Shown piece after piece: positions 33,606 to 41,176 of a stretch of 64,000 nt of DNA. The notes below the pieces were generated by a model that was not told the origin of the DNA, did no database searches, and was given only the letters and a program-made list of their open reading frames with translations. Position 1 is the stretch's first letter. Each line of letters opens with the position of its first letter. Source of the DNA: Magnetospirillum molischianum DSM 120 (GTDB taxonomy: Bacteria; Pseudomonadota; Alphaproteobacteria; Rhodospirillales; Magnetospirillaceae); contig NZ_CAHP01000034.1 of assembly GCF_000294655.1 (NCBI RefSeq), positions 19,689 to 83,688 on the forward strand, given 5' to 3'. A program made the position numbers and the translations under genes.

Positions 33606-35282
33606 ATGAGCGGGATGGCGAAGACGGGTATCTTCAGCTTTTTGCAAGGAGAAACCCATGCCCTGAACAAGCGTTTGATTATCCTGACCGCGACGTCTGG
33701 CATTGCCAATGCGCTTAATTTGGCTGTGATCAATGCGGGGGTAGAAACGCTGTCGCATGGCGGGCCGCCCTGGCAATATTTTGTGTGGTTTGGCCTGTCG
33801 CTCGCTTTATTTGTCTATTCCCTACGTTACGTTTTGTACGCTTCGACCCGGATCGCCGAATCCGCTATTTGCAGCGTGCGAATCCGGCTGGCCGACAAGA
33901 TCCGCCGATGCGATCTGTTGGCGTTGGAGCAAATCGGCGAGGCCGACATTCATTCCCGGATCAGCCGCGACACCGCCGCGATTGCCCAGGCGGCGCGGCC
34001 TCTGTTCGCCGCCGCGCAATCGGCGGTGATGATCCTGTTCACGATGATCTATATCGCGACCGTTTCACCAGTGGCGGTTCTGCTGTGCCTTGCCCTGATC
34101 GGCGGCGGGGCCAGCATCTATCTGAAGGATCGCAAGGGCTACGAGGAGGGGCTGGAAAGCGCATCGCGGCAGGAGGACGAACTTTTCAATACGTTGAACG
34201 GGCTGCTGAGAGGGTTCAAGGAGATACGGCTGAACGTCCTGAAAAGCGACGACGTATTCACGGATTTCAGCGAGAACGCCCGGCGTGTTCGCGATGTCCG
34301 CACCGATGTCATGATCCTGTTCTCGGACAATTACGTCTTCGTCGAGATGTTTTTTGTTTTGTTGCTGGGAGCGATTGTCTTTGTGCTTCCGATCCTGTCG
34401 GACTCATTCGGGAGTTCGGTAACTAAGATCGTCTCGGCGGTCCTGTTCTTCTTCGGGCCGCTCGGCAACGTGGTGATGATGGTTCCGCTGTTGTCGCAGG
34501 TGAATGTGACGGTGGAAAATCTCCAGCGGCTAGAGGCGTCTCTGGACGACGTTCTGGCGAAGTCGAACGAGCGCATCCCCGTTCCTCCGGTCGATCTCAG
34601 TCCGTTCACCACGATCCGATTTGATGGGGTTGGCTTCACGTATGTCGATCCAGACGGCAAGGTCACCTTTACGGTTGGACCGATCGATGGCGAGGTTCGG
34701 CGCGGTGAGATCCTGTTCCTGGTCGGCGGCAACGGTAGCGGCAAGACGACCTTTCTCAAGCTGTTCACGGCCTTGTACCCGCCAACGCAAGGTGCGATCC
34801 GTGTCGATGGAATCGAAATCGGCCCAGCCAATATTCAATCATATCGCGCTTTGTTTTCGGCTATTTTCTCGGATTTTCATCTATTCGACAAACTGTATGG
34901 GCTGCACGCGGCGGCACCCGAACGGGTCAATGCGATGCTGCGGCTGATGGACATCTCGCACAAAACGGCGTTCGCCGATGGGCGGTTCACCAACACCCAC
35001 CTGTCCACCGGCCAGCGTAAACGGCTGGCCCTGGTGGTGTCTTACCTGGAAGACAAGGAGATCTACATTTTTGACGAAGTGGCGGCCGATCAGGACCCGC
35101 ACTTCCGTCATTATTTCTACGAGACCTTGCTGCCCGATTTGAAGAAATCAGGCAAGACGGTGGTGGTGGTGTCCCACGACGACCGTTACTTCCACATCGC
35201 CGACCGTGTTTTGAGGATGGATTACGGCAGACTGAGAGACGATCTCGCCGACATCGCCACGTTCCGGGAGCCTGGACCATGA
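33606..35282 (+). CDS. Cyclic-peptide-type ABC exporter (SyrD/PvdE family)
   Basis: The 558-residue protein fuses an N-terminal six-helix membrane domain to an ATPase domain: Walker A GGNGSGKTTFLK (about residues 377-388), signature LSTGQRKRLALV, Walker B IYIFDEVAADQDP and His loop VVVSHDDRYF. LSTGQ in place of LSGGQ and the DEVAADQDP Walker B are typical of the SyrD/PvdE/cyclic peptide export group. That family moves peptides or siderophore precursors across the inner membrane. No peptide synthetase or precursor gene is nearby. ATG 33606 has GAGAGGGGG upstream. The stop overlaps the next start (ATGA). Confidence 0.88.
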   Translation: MSGMAKTGIFSFLQGETHALNKRLIILTATSGIANALNLAVINAGVETLSHGGPPWQYFVWFGLSLALFVYSLRYVLYASTRIAESAICSVRIRLADKIRRCDLLALEQIGEADIHSRISRDTAAIAQAARPLFAAAQSAVMILFTMIYIATVSPVAVLLCLALIGGGASIYLKDRKGYEEGLESASRQEDELFNTLNGLLRGFKEIRLNVLKSDDVFTDFSENARRVRDVRTDVMILFSDNYVFVEMFFVLLLGAIVFVLPILSDSFGSSVTKIVSAVLFFFGPLGNVVMMVPLLSQVNVTVENLQRLEASLDDVLAKSNERIPVPPVDLSPFTTIRFDGVGFTYVDPDGKVTFTVGPIDGEVRRGEILFLVGGNGSGKTTFLKLFTALYPPTQGAIRVDGIEIGPANIQSYRALFSAIFSDFHLFDKLYGLHAAAPERVNAMLRLMDISHKTAFADGRFTNTHLSTGQRKRLALVVSYLEDKEIYIFDEVAADQDPHFRHYFYETLLPDLKKSGKTVVVVSHDDRYFHIADRVLRMDYGRLRDDLADIATFREPGP

Positions 35283-36145
35283 AGACGCTTCTTCGCTGGC
35301 TCGCCGCCCGAATCCTGGACGTTGACCGTTATCTGCGGCGGAACGCGCCCTATGTGGTGCTGCTGCTTTTTCTATCCGCCTTCTTGTTCGTCGCGATGTT
35401 CGATCTGATCGTTATCACGATTCGGCCCGGCGAGTTGGGGGTGCTGTGGCGACGTCTGGGCGCGGGCACTGTCATCGATACCGTTTACCGGGAAGGATTG
35501 CATCTGATCCTGCCGGTGAACCGGATGTACGTCTACAACGCCCGGAAGCAGCAGTTCGAAGACACGATCGACACCTTGACCGTCGATGGGCTGAACGTCC
35601 GGGTTCAATATTCTGTCCGCTATTTTCTTTCCGCCGACACGCTTCCGCTGCTGCATCAACGGATCGGGCCGGATTACGTCGATGTCGTGGTGCGACCAGA
35701 AATCCGTTCGGTGGTTAGAACGGTGTTCGGCCAATTCAAGCCCGAGGAGATCTACACCTCGCAGCGGGCGATCCAGGAGCGGGTCAGCGAGCAATCGCGG
35801 CAGCGGTTGGAAGCCCGCTTCATCGCGCTGGATGACGTGCCGATCGAAAGCATCACTCTGCCGCCCCGGATCTCCGAGGCGATCGAGGCCAAGATGGCCT
35901 ATCAGCAGGTCGAGGGCGAATACGTCTATCGTCTGGCGATTGCCCAGAAGGAGGCCGAGCGGCTGCGGATCGAGTCGAATGGTCTGAAGGTCTTCAATAA
36001 CACTCTGGCTCAGAGTCTCGACCCGTCGCTGCTGCATTGGTATGGCATCCGTGCGACTCAGGAATTGGCCAAGTCGCCTAACAGCAAGACCATCGTCATC
36101 GGCGCGGGGAACAGTGGCCTGCCGATCATCCTCGGGAAGGATTGA
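35279..36145 (+). CDS. SPFH/prohibitin-domain membrane protein
   Basis: The 288-residue protein has one N-terminal membrane segment (about residues 24-45), then an SPFH domain: IRPGELGVLWRRLGAGTVID, REGLHLILPVNRMYVYNARKQQFED, LTVDGLNVRVQYSVRYFL. A helical region with IAQKEAERLRIESNG follows, as in stomatin/HflK-like proteins. SPFH proteins form large membrane rings and act as scaffolds or protease regulators. It overlaps the ABC exporter by 4 bp and is followed 5 bp later by a binding protein gene, an arrangement I do not recognise. Confidence 0.85.
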   Translation: MKTLLRWLAARILDVDRYLRRNAPYVVLLLFLSAFLFVAMFDLIVITIRPGELGVLWRRLGAGTVIDTVYREGLHLILPVNRMYVYNARKQQFEDTIDTLTVDGLNVRVQYSVRYFLSADTLPLLHQRIGPDYVDVVVRPEIRSVVRTVFGQFKPEEIYTSQRAIQERVSEQSRQRLEARFIALDDVPIESITLPPRISEAIEAKMAYQQVEGEYVYRLAIAQKEAERLRIESNGLKVFNNTLAQSLDPSLLHWYGIRATQELAKSPNSKTIVIGAGNSGLPIILGKD

Positions 36146-36150
36146 GCTTG

Positions 36151-37341
36151 ATGGCGGTGCGGTTCCGATGGGGGCTGGCAACGACGGCGGCTTTGGCTCT
36201 TGTCGCTATCCTGACTCTGGCTCCGCAATGGCGCTCGCTCGAAGGGATGGGGGCGCGGCGGGCGGTGGTGCTCGCTCGTCCGCCTGCGGAGATTTTGGTC
36301 GGGGTGAGCTGGCCGTTTTCGATCCGACGCGACGGTATGGCCGAGGGTCTGCGACTGGCTCAGGACGAGATCAATCAGGGCGGTCTGGCGGGTGGGATTC
36401 CGGTTCGTCTGGTTTTGCGCGACGATCAAGGCGTGTGGGCCGAGGCGCGGCGGATTGCTCTCGACTTTGCCGATACGCCGGCGATGTCCGCGGTGATCGG
36501 CTATGACGACATCCGCCTTGCCCTTCGGGCCGCGCCGATCTTCGAGAAAAGCCGCCTGCTCTATCTCCTCCCTGCCGTGGGTAATCCCGATCCGGGCGAA
36601 GCCAGCAGCCGCTATGCCATCCGCACCGCGCCCTCGCTCTCTTCGTTCGCGCGTGCCCTTGCTGTTGCCGCCGGGCGACCGGGGGAGTCTCTCCGCTTTG
36701 CCTTGATCTGGGACGAAGACGGTCCAGGGAAGGAACTGGCCACTCAGTTCCTGATCGCCCAAAGTGGAATGGGAGGAAACCGAGTCTTTCAGTGGCCCTA
36801 TCTGACCGGCCGGGCTGATTTTCGTGCGTCGGCCTATCGCTTGCGAGAGATTGAGGCCGATTTAATCGTGATCGCCGGGCCATCGCCCGACCTTGTCGAT
36901 TTCTTGCGCAAGGCTGACGGTGCCGGACTGATCGCGCCGATCCTGGTTATCGCCGAACCGTCGGACGCGCTTTGGGCGCAGATGGGGACGGCGGCATGGA
37001 GGCGGGCGATTTTTCCCCAAATCTATGACGTTGCCGCGATGACGAGCGAGAACCGGGCCTTTGTCGATAAATTCCGCGCCCGCTTCGGCAAAGACCCTGA
37101 CGCAGCCGCCGCCCAGGGCTATGACACGCTTCGTCTTCTGGCTGAAGCGGTTCGCACGACCGGATCGGCCGAGCCGCTCGATCTCATCTTCGCGCTCCGC
37201 CAAAGTCCCGCATGGGCTGGAGCTGTCGGGGAGTATCGCTTCGACCGCCAGGGCGAAGTGCGGGACAGGATTGTAAGGCTTGTTCCCGGCGAGGTCAGCG
37301 TGACGAGTTCTCGTCTTGCGCCTGCTCCTGCATCTCCCTGA
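36151..37341 (+). CDS. Periplasmic amino-acid/amide-type binding protein (LivK-like fold)
   Basis: The 396-residue product has an N-terminal membrane anchor or uncleaved signal (residues 8-24) and a type 1 periplasmic binding fold: EILVGVSWPFSIRRDGMAEGLRLAQDEINQGG, VRLVLRDDQG, MSAVIGYDDIRLALRAAPIFEKS, FVDKFRARFGKDPDAAAAQGYDTLRLLAEA. These match branched-chain amino acid/amide binding proteins. No Liv permease genes accompany it; instead it follows the exporter and SPFH genes. ATG 36151 has GGGAAGGA upstream; TTG 36142 lacks a spacer. The last 47 bp overlap the convergent lipoprotein gene. Confidence 0.8.
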   Translation: MAVRFRWGLATTAALALVAILTLAPQWRSLEGMGARRAVVLARPPAEILVGVSWPFSIRRDGMAEGLRLAQDEINQGGLAGGIPVRLVLRDDQGVWAEARRIALDFADTPAMSAVIGYDDIRLALRAAPIFEKSRLLYLLPAVGNPDPGEASSRYAIRTAPSLSSFARALAVAAGRPGESLRFALIWDEDGPGKELATQFLIAQSGMGGNRVFQWPYLTGRADFRASAYRLREIEADLIVIAGPSPDLVDFLRKADGAGLIAPILVIAEPSDALWAQMGTAAWRRAIFPQIYDVAAMTSENRAFVDKFRARFGKDPDAAAAQGYDTLRLLAEAVRTTGSAEPLDLIFALRQSPAWAGAVGEYRFDRQGEVRDRIVRLVPGEVSVTSSRLAPAPASP

Positions 37342-37864
37342 GAGCGATCAGTTCCTCAAGCAGCAGATGGCGGTCGTTCTCCTGGACGTCTGGAGAATCT
37401 TTAGTGTTGGGGATGTGCAGCAGCGCGCCGAGGGCGTGACGCGCCGCCAGCCGTAGCGTCGTGTTTCCCTGCTGCGCCATCCGGTCGATCGTCGCTATTT
37501 CCTGCTCGGGATGGCTTTGGAAGGTGGTTTGCAGATAGCTCGACATCAGCAAGCCGTCCCGGTGGAAATAACGGAACAGTTCTTCGTCGCGTGCCGCGAT
37601 GTCGATCAGCAGCGTATCAATGAACCAGCCCAGCGAGAACTGAGAGACGTTTTGTCCGGCTTCGGTCTGGCGGATGAATTCCGAGACGCTGGTGATGTCG
37701 AACACGACCTCAAGCCCGTCCTCATCGGAGTCTTGATGGGAAAACGTGTTAATGCAGCCCGAAGCCGACAGGCACAGGAACGCGGCCAGGACGATCCCGA
37801 TTGGAGTGGCGACCAGAGCACGCGCCAGCGAGGTGGCTGCGGGTCGTGCCGAAGCGAGTTTCAT
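37295..37864 (-). CDS. Lipoprotein of unknown function
   Basis: The 189-residue product has a signal sequence ending in the lipobox LSASGC, then a mostly helical region (EFIRQTEAGQNVSQFSLGWFIDTLLIDIAARDEELFRYFHRDG, RMAQQGNTTLRLAARHALGALLHIP) and an acidic Gln/Glu-rich end. I recognise no domain. ATG 37864 gives the signal peptide; the frame is open upstream to 37939. It converges on, and overlaps by 47 bp, the binding protein gene. It may be a partner of the exporter-SPFH operon, but it is on the other strand. Confidence 0.7.
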   Translation of the reverse strand: MKLASARPAATSLARALVATPIGIVLAAFLCLSASGCINTFSHQDSDEDGLEVVFDITSVSEFIRQTEAGQNVSQFSLGWFIDTLLIDIAARDEELFRYFHRDGLLMSSYLQTTFQSHPEQEIATIDRMAQQGNTTLRLAARHALGALLHIPNTKDSPDVQENDRHLLLEELIALREMQEQAQDENSSR

Positions 37865-38011
37865 GAAAAGACCGGTCCACGGAGGAGAGATGTCTATTGT
37901 CAGCATACTCTCGAACAGCCGGTCGGAGAAAGCCGTCATCCCCGCGATTTAAAACAAATGGTTGGATCAGCGCGACGAATCATACCAACCGGCCAATGGG
38001 GCAAAGCGATA

Positions 38012-39541
38012 TTAGGCCCAGGGCATCCCCTTTTGTCGGAACACCGTGGCGCGAAAGGTCTTGGCCGCCAGCAGGTCGGCCAGACTCCAGGATTTGGAAC
38101 GGCCCAGGGCTGTCTCGGTCCACACGTCGAACGAATGGCGGGGGGTCAGCGGCCCGGCTCCATCGTTGGCAGCGGTCTTGACCGGGTTTCCGGCCCAGCG
38201 GACGAGGCGGGGCAGTTCGCGGCGGAACCAGAAGACGCGCAGATCGGCGTTCAGTCCCTGCCGCAATGGGACTCGAAGGGCGATCATCCCACTGGCGCGG
38301 GCCTGCATGGCGGCGGCGGGGGGGAACAGCGACGACAGGCAGGCGGTCGAAACGAAGCCGCGGGGATGGGCCGTCAGAAACCATCGGTCGATTTCGGTTA
38401 TGTCGGCGGCGGTGGGGCTGTCACCGATCAGCTCGATTCTGTCGCCCACCATTATCGCCGCAGAGTCCGCCGCTACCAATCTCAGGAAATCGGGCGTTCT
38501 GGCTCGCAGCCGTTCAATCGTGTTTCCGGGGGCCGCCGGGCCAAGGGGGCCGAGCAGGGCAACGATGGCGCGGTCGATGCCATCGACAAAGCGCAAATGC
38601 TCGCCCGCGACAAAGGCGAGATAACCGATGGCGAAGTCGCGTGCGACCCGCACCACCTGATCGCGCACTGCTGGCGGCAGCGAGATCGGGGCGGGATGGT
38701 GGCAGGCGATCATGCCCCACAATTTTCCTTTGACGATGACCGGGGCGGAAAAAGACGACCGTATTTTCATGTTGCGGAGGTATTGGAGATGCAGCGGCGA
38801 AACACTGCGCAGCATTCCCGATCCCTGATCGAGCGGTGGCGCGGTAGGGTCGAGACCGATTACGTCGATGGGAGCCGTCTCGGTATCGGAGATGAACCGC
38901 TGGCGGGTCCGGGCGTAAAGCGCACGGGCATTGGCGGGAATATCGCTGGCGGGAAAGCGCAGCCCGAGATAGCTGTCGAGTGGCAGATCCAGCACTTCGG
39001 CGACCACCTCGCCGCTCCAATCGTCGTCGAAGCGATAAAGCAGAACCCGGCCGAAGCCGGTCAGATGGCTGACGATTTCGGCCAGACGGCGGAAATTGGT
39101 GTCGGGCTGGCCGGGGCCGGTGGGAGTGCGGATTAGGCGCAGCGTCTCATGCATCCACGGTGTGACGCAGGGCGGCGGCGGGCCGCTCGGTTCGAATTCG
39201 AACAGGCATCCCTCGCCTGTCCGCGACACGACCAGATCCCACTGTTTGCCCTCAATGGTTGCTGCATTGGTAAAGAGGATGGGAAGGCCACCCGGAACAG
39301 CGGCGGCTCGAATTTCGGACAAGGGGGACCAGATCAACGCGGCGGGAACTGGTTGTCCCAGGATCGATTCGGGCGGAACATCCAGCAGAGGGGCGGCATT
39401 CCGGCTGACATGGGTAACGATGTCGTCGGCGTCGCGCACCGCCAGCAGGATACCGCAAGGTTGAATTTGACCGGAGAGGTGCAAAAGCTCGCTTTCGCAC
39501 GACCGTAGGGCTTGGTCCAGGTTCAGTTCATCACTGGCCAT
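38012..39541 (-). CDS. Bacteriophytochrome photosensory core without output domain
   Basis: The 509-residue protein has the PAS-GAF-PHY core of bacteriophytochromes. Cys15 (LRSCESELLHLSGQIQPCG) is at the biliverdin-linking position, the GAF domain shows LRFPASDIPANARALY (about 195-209), SPLHLQYLRNMKIRSSFS (about 248-265) and CHH (280-282), and the PHY tongue shows FWFRRE and PRHSF. The usual QPHG is QPCG. The sequence stops shortly after the PHY domain (RSKSWSLADLLAAKTFRATV...), with no histidine kinase, GGDEF or other output and no room for one downstream. It may signal through a separate partner or be truncated. Confidence 0.9.
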   Translation of the reverse strand: MASDELNLDQALRSCESELLHLSGQIQPCGILLAVRDADDIVTHVSRNAAPLLDVPPESILGQPVPAALIWSPLSEIRAAAVPGGLPILFTNAATIEGKQWDLVVSRTGEGCLFEFEPSGPPPPCVTPWMHETLRLIRTPTGPGQPDTNFRRLAEIVSHLTGFGRVLLYRFDDDWSGEVVAEVLDLPLDSYLGLRFPASDIPANARALYARTRQRFISDTETAPIDVIGLDPTAPPLDQGSGMLRSVSPLHLQYLRNMKIRSSFSAPVIVKGKLWGMIACHHPAPISLPPAVRDQVVRVARDFAIGYLAFVAGEHLRFVDGIDRAIVALLGPLGPAAPGNTIERLRARTPDFLRLVAADSAAIMVGDRIELIGDSPTAADITEIDRWFLTAHPRGFVSTACLSSLFPPAAAMQARASGMIALRVPLRQGLNADLRVFWFRRELPRLVRWAGNPVKTAANDGAGPLTPRHSFDVWTETALGRSKSWSLADLLAAKTFRATVFRQKGMPWA

Positions 39542-39740
39542 GTCACTCTCCTGGGATGCTACCGGGAGGAGTATGCCTCTTCGTTCTATTCCAATAGCAT
39601 GAAGCTCTTACCGACAAGAACCGAAAAGGAGAGCCCGCCCGCTGCCGTCGCGGGTAATCGGCCATGAGGGGGCATATCGTTTGGCTCAACCCCTCCGTCT
39701 CCTCTGGAAATAGCTGGCAAACCCCGCTAGAAGTAGGCTC

Positions 39741-40475
39741 ATGCACCGCTACGCCAATCCCGCCCGCTTCTTGCGTCTGGCCAAGGCTATCCTGCCGTAT
39801 TCGTCGGGACTCGCCGTTCTGCTTCTCGGTTCCGGCCTATGGTTCGCCCTGGTCGGATCGCCCGCCGATTATCAGCAAGGCGACAGCATGAGGATCATGT
39901 ACGTCCATGTGCCATCGGCCTGGATGGGCATGGTCTGTTATGTCGCGATGGCGGTGCTCAGTGCGATGGCGCTGATCTGGAAGCATCCACTGGCCGATCT
40001 GCTGGCCCGCGCCACCGCTCCGGTCGGCGCAGCCTTCACTCTGCTCTGTCTCATCACCGGCTCGCTGTGGGGCAAGCCGATGTGGGGGACGTGGTGGGTG
40101 TGGGATGCCCGGTTGACCAGCATGCTGATTCTGCTGTTCCTGTATCTGGGCTATATGGCCCTGATCGACGCCTTCGATGACCCCGAGCGCGGTTCGAAGG
40201 CCGGGGCGATCCTTGCTCTGGTCGGCGCGGTTAACATCCCCGTCATCAAATTCTCGGTCGATTGGTGGAACACCCTGCACCAGCCCGCCAGCGTGGTGAA
40301 GATGGGCGGTCCCGCGATCGATCCCAGCATGCTGCTGCCGTTGCTGCTGATGGCGTTCGGTTTCAAGGCCTATTGGGTGACCGTCCTGCTGCTGCGTGGC
40401 CGCGCCGAGATCGCGGCCCAGAAAATCCGCGTCCTGCGCCTTGCTCAGGTTCACGCTTCATCCCGAGGGGAGTGA
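39741..40475 (+). CDS. ccmC: Heme exporter/handling protein CcmC
   Basis: CcmC loads heme onto CcmE during cytochrome c maturation. The 244-residue, six-helix membrane protein has the WWD motif GKPMWGTWWVWDARLTSM (about residues 113-130) and conserved flanking histidines (VHVPSAWMG, WWNTLHQPAS). It is the first gene of a complete ccmCDEFGHI run. ccmA and ccmB, the ABC subunits, are not in the window. The ATG follows CTAGAAGTAGGCTC without a strong ribosome site. Confidence 0.95.
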   Translation: MHRYANPARFLRLAKAILPYSSGLAVLLLGSGLWFALVGSPADYQQGDSMRIMYVHVPSAWMGMVCYVAMAVLSAMALIWKHPLADLLARATAPVGAAFTLLCLITGSLWGKPMWGTWWVWDARLTSMLILLFLYLGYMALIDAFDDPERGSKAGAILALVGAVNIPVIKFSVDWWNTLHQPASVVKMGGPAIDPSMLLPLLLMAFGFKAYWVTVLLLRGRAEIAAQKIRVLRLAQVHASSRGE

Positions 40476-40482
40476 CCGACAT

Positions 40483-40680
40483 ATGGAGTCCTTGCACGCT
40501 CTCTTCGCCATGGGGGGCTATGCCGGTTATGTCTGGCCGGCCTATGGCATTTCGGTGGTGGTTCTGATTGGCGTTCTGGTGGTCTCGGTGCGTCAGGTGC
40601 GCTGCCGCGAAGCCGAGTTGGAGCGACTCCAGGGGCCGCGGCGGGAGCGTCGTGGCAGTCCAGCGGGAGCCGGATCATGA
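40483..40680 (+). CDS. ccmD: CcmD
   Basis: The 65-residue protein has one membrane segment (YVWPAYGISVVVLIGVLVVSV) after the family N-terminus ALFAMGGYAGYVWPAYG, and a basic cytoplasmic tail with REAELERL. CcmD releases holo-CcmE from the CcmABC complex. ATG 40483 follows GAGGGGAGTG. It overlaps ccmE by 4 bp. Confidence 0.92.
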   Translation: MESLHALFAMGGYAGYVWPAYGISVVVLIGVLVVSVRQVRCREAELERLQGPRRERRGSPAGAGS

Positions 40681-41117
40681 CCCGCAAGCAGCGCCGCCTT
40701 TATTTTGTTTTGCTCGGTCTGGTGGCGCTGGGTGCCGCCTCTGCTTTGATTCTTACCGCGATTTCCGATTCCCTGGTTTATTTCTATACGCCGAGCGATC
40801 TGGTTGGAAAGCCGCAGCCCGAGGGGCGGCGGATGCGGATCGGCGGCTTGGTCCAGGATCACAGCGTCATTCGTGACGGCAAAAGCGTGACTTTCGTCGT
40901 TACCGATCTGACCCATGGCTTGCCGGTGACCTATGCCGGGATTCTGCCCGATCTGTTCCGCGAGGGGCAGGGCGTGGTAGTCGAGGGGAAGATGGGAACG
41001 GACGGAACATTCCTGGCCGCCGAGGTTCTCGCCAAACACGACGAGAAATACATGCCGAAGGACGTCGCCGATGCCCTGAAAAAGTCAGGGCAGTGGAAGG
41101 AACCGAAGGCGAACTGA
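40677..41117 (+). CDS. ccmE: Periplasmic heme chaperone CcmE
   Basis: The 146-residue product has an N-terminal membrane anchor (about residues 9-29) and the OB-fold domain with RIGGLV, VTDLTHGLPVTYAGILPDLFREGQGVV and the heme-binding LAKHDEKYMPKD (His121, Tyr125). All residues needed for covalent heme binding are present. It receives heme from CcmC and passes it to CcmF/H. Confidence 0.96.
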   Translation: MTRKQRRLYFVLLGLVALGAASALILTAISDSLVYFYTPSDLVGKPQPEGRRMRIGGLVQDHSVIRDGKSVTFVVTDLTHGLPVTYAGILPDLFREGQGVVVEGKMGTDGTFLAAEVLAKHDEKYMPKDVADALKKSGQWKEPKAN

Positions 41118-41176
41118 GCGGCGGGTTTCCAAAGCCGCTCCCGATGCGACGTCTCCGACGAAAGGACTAACGCCCG

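Noticed and set aside
37511..39136. 541-codon + strand frame opposite the phytochrome gene
   Set aside because: Low-complexity Gly/Arg/Gln-rich product typical of antisense frames; phytochrome motifs on the - strand are unmistakable.
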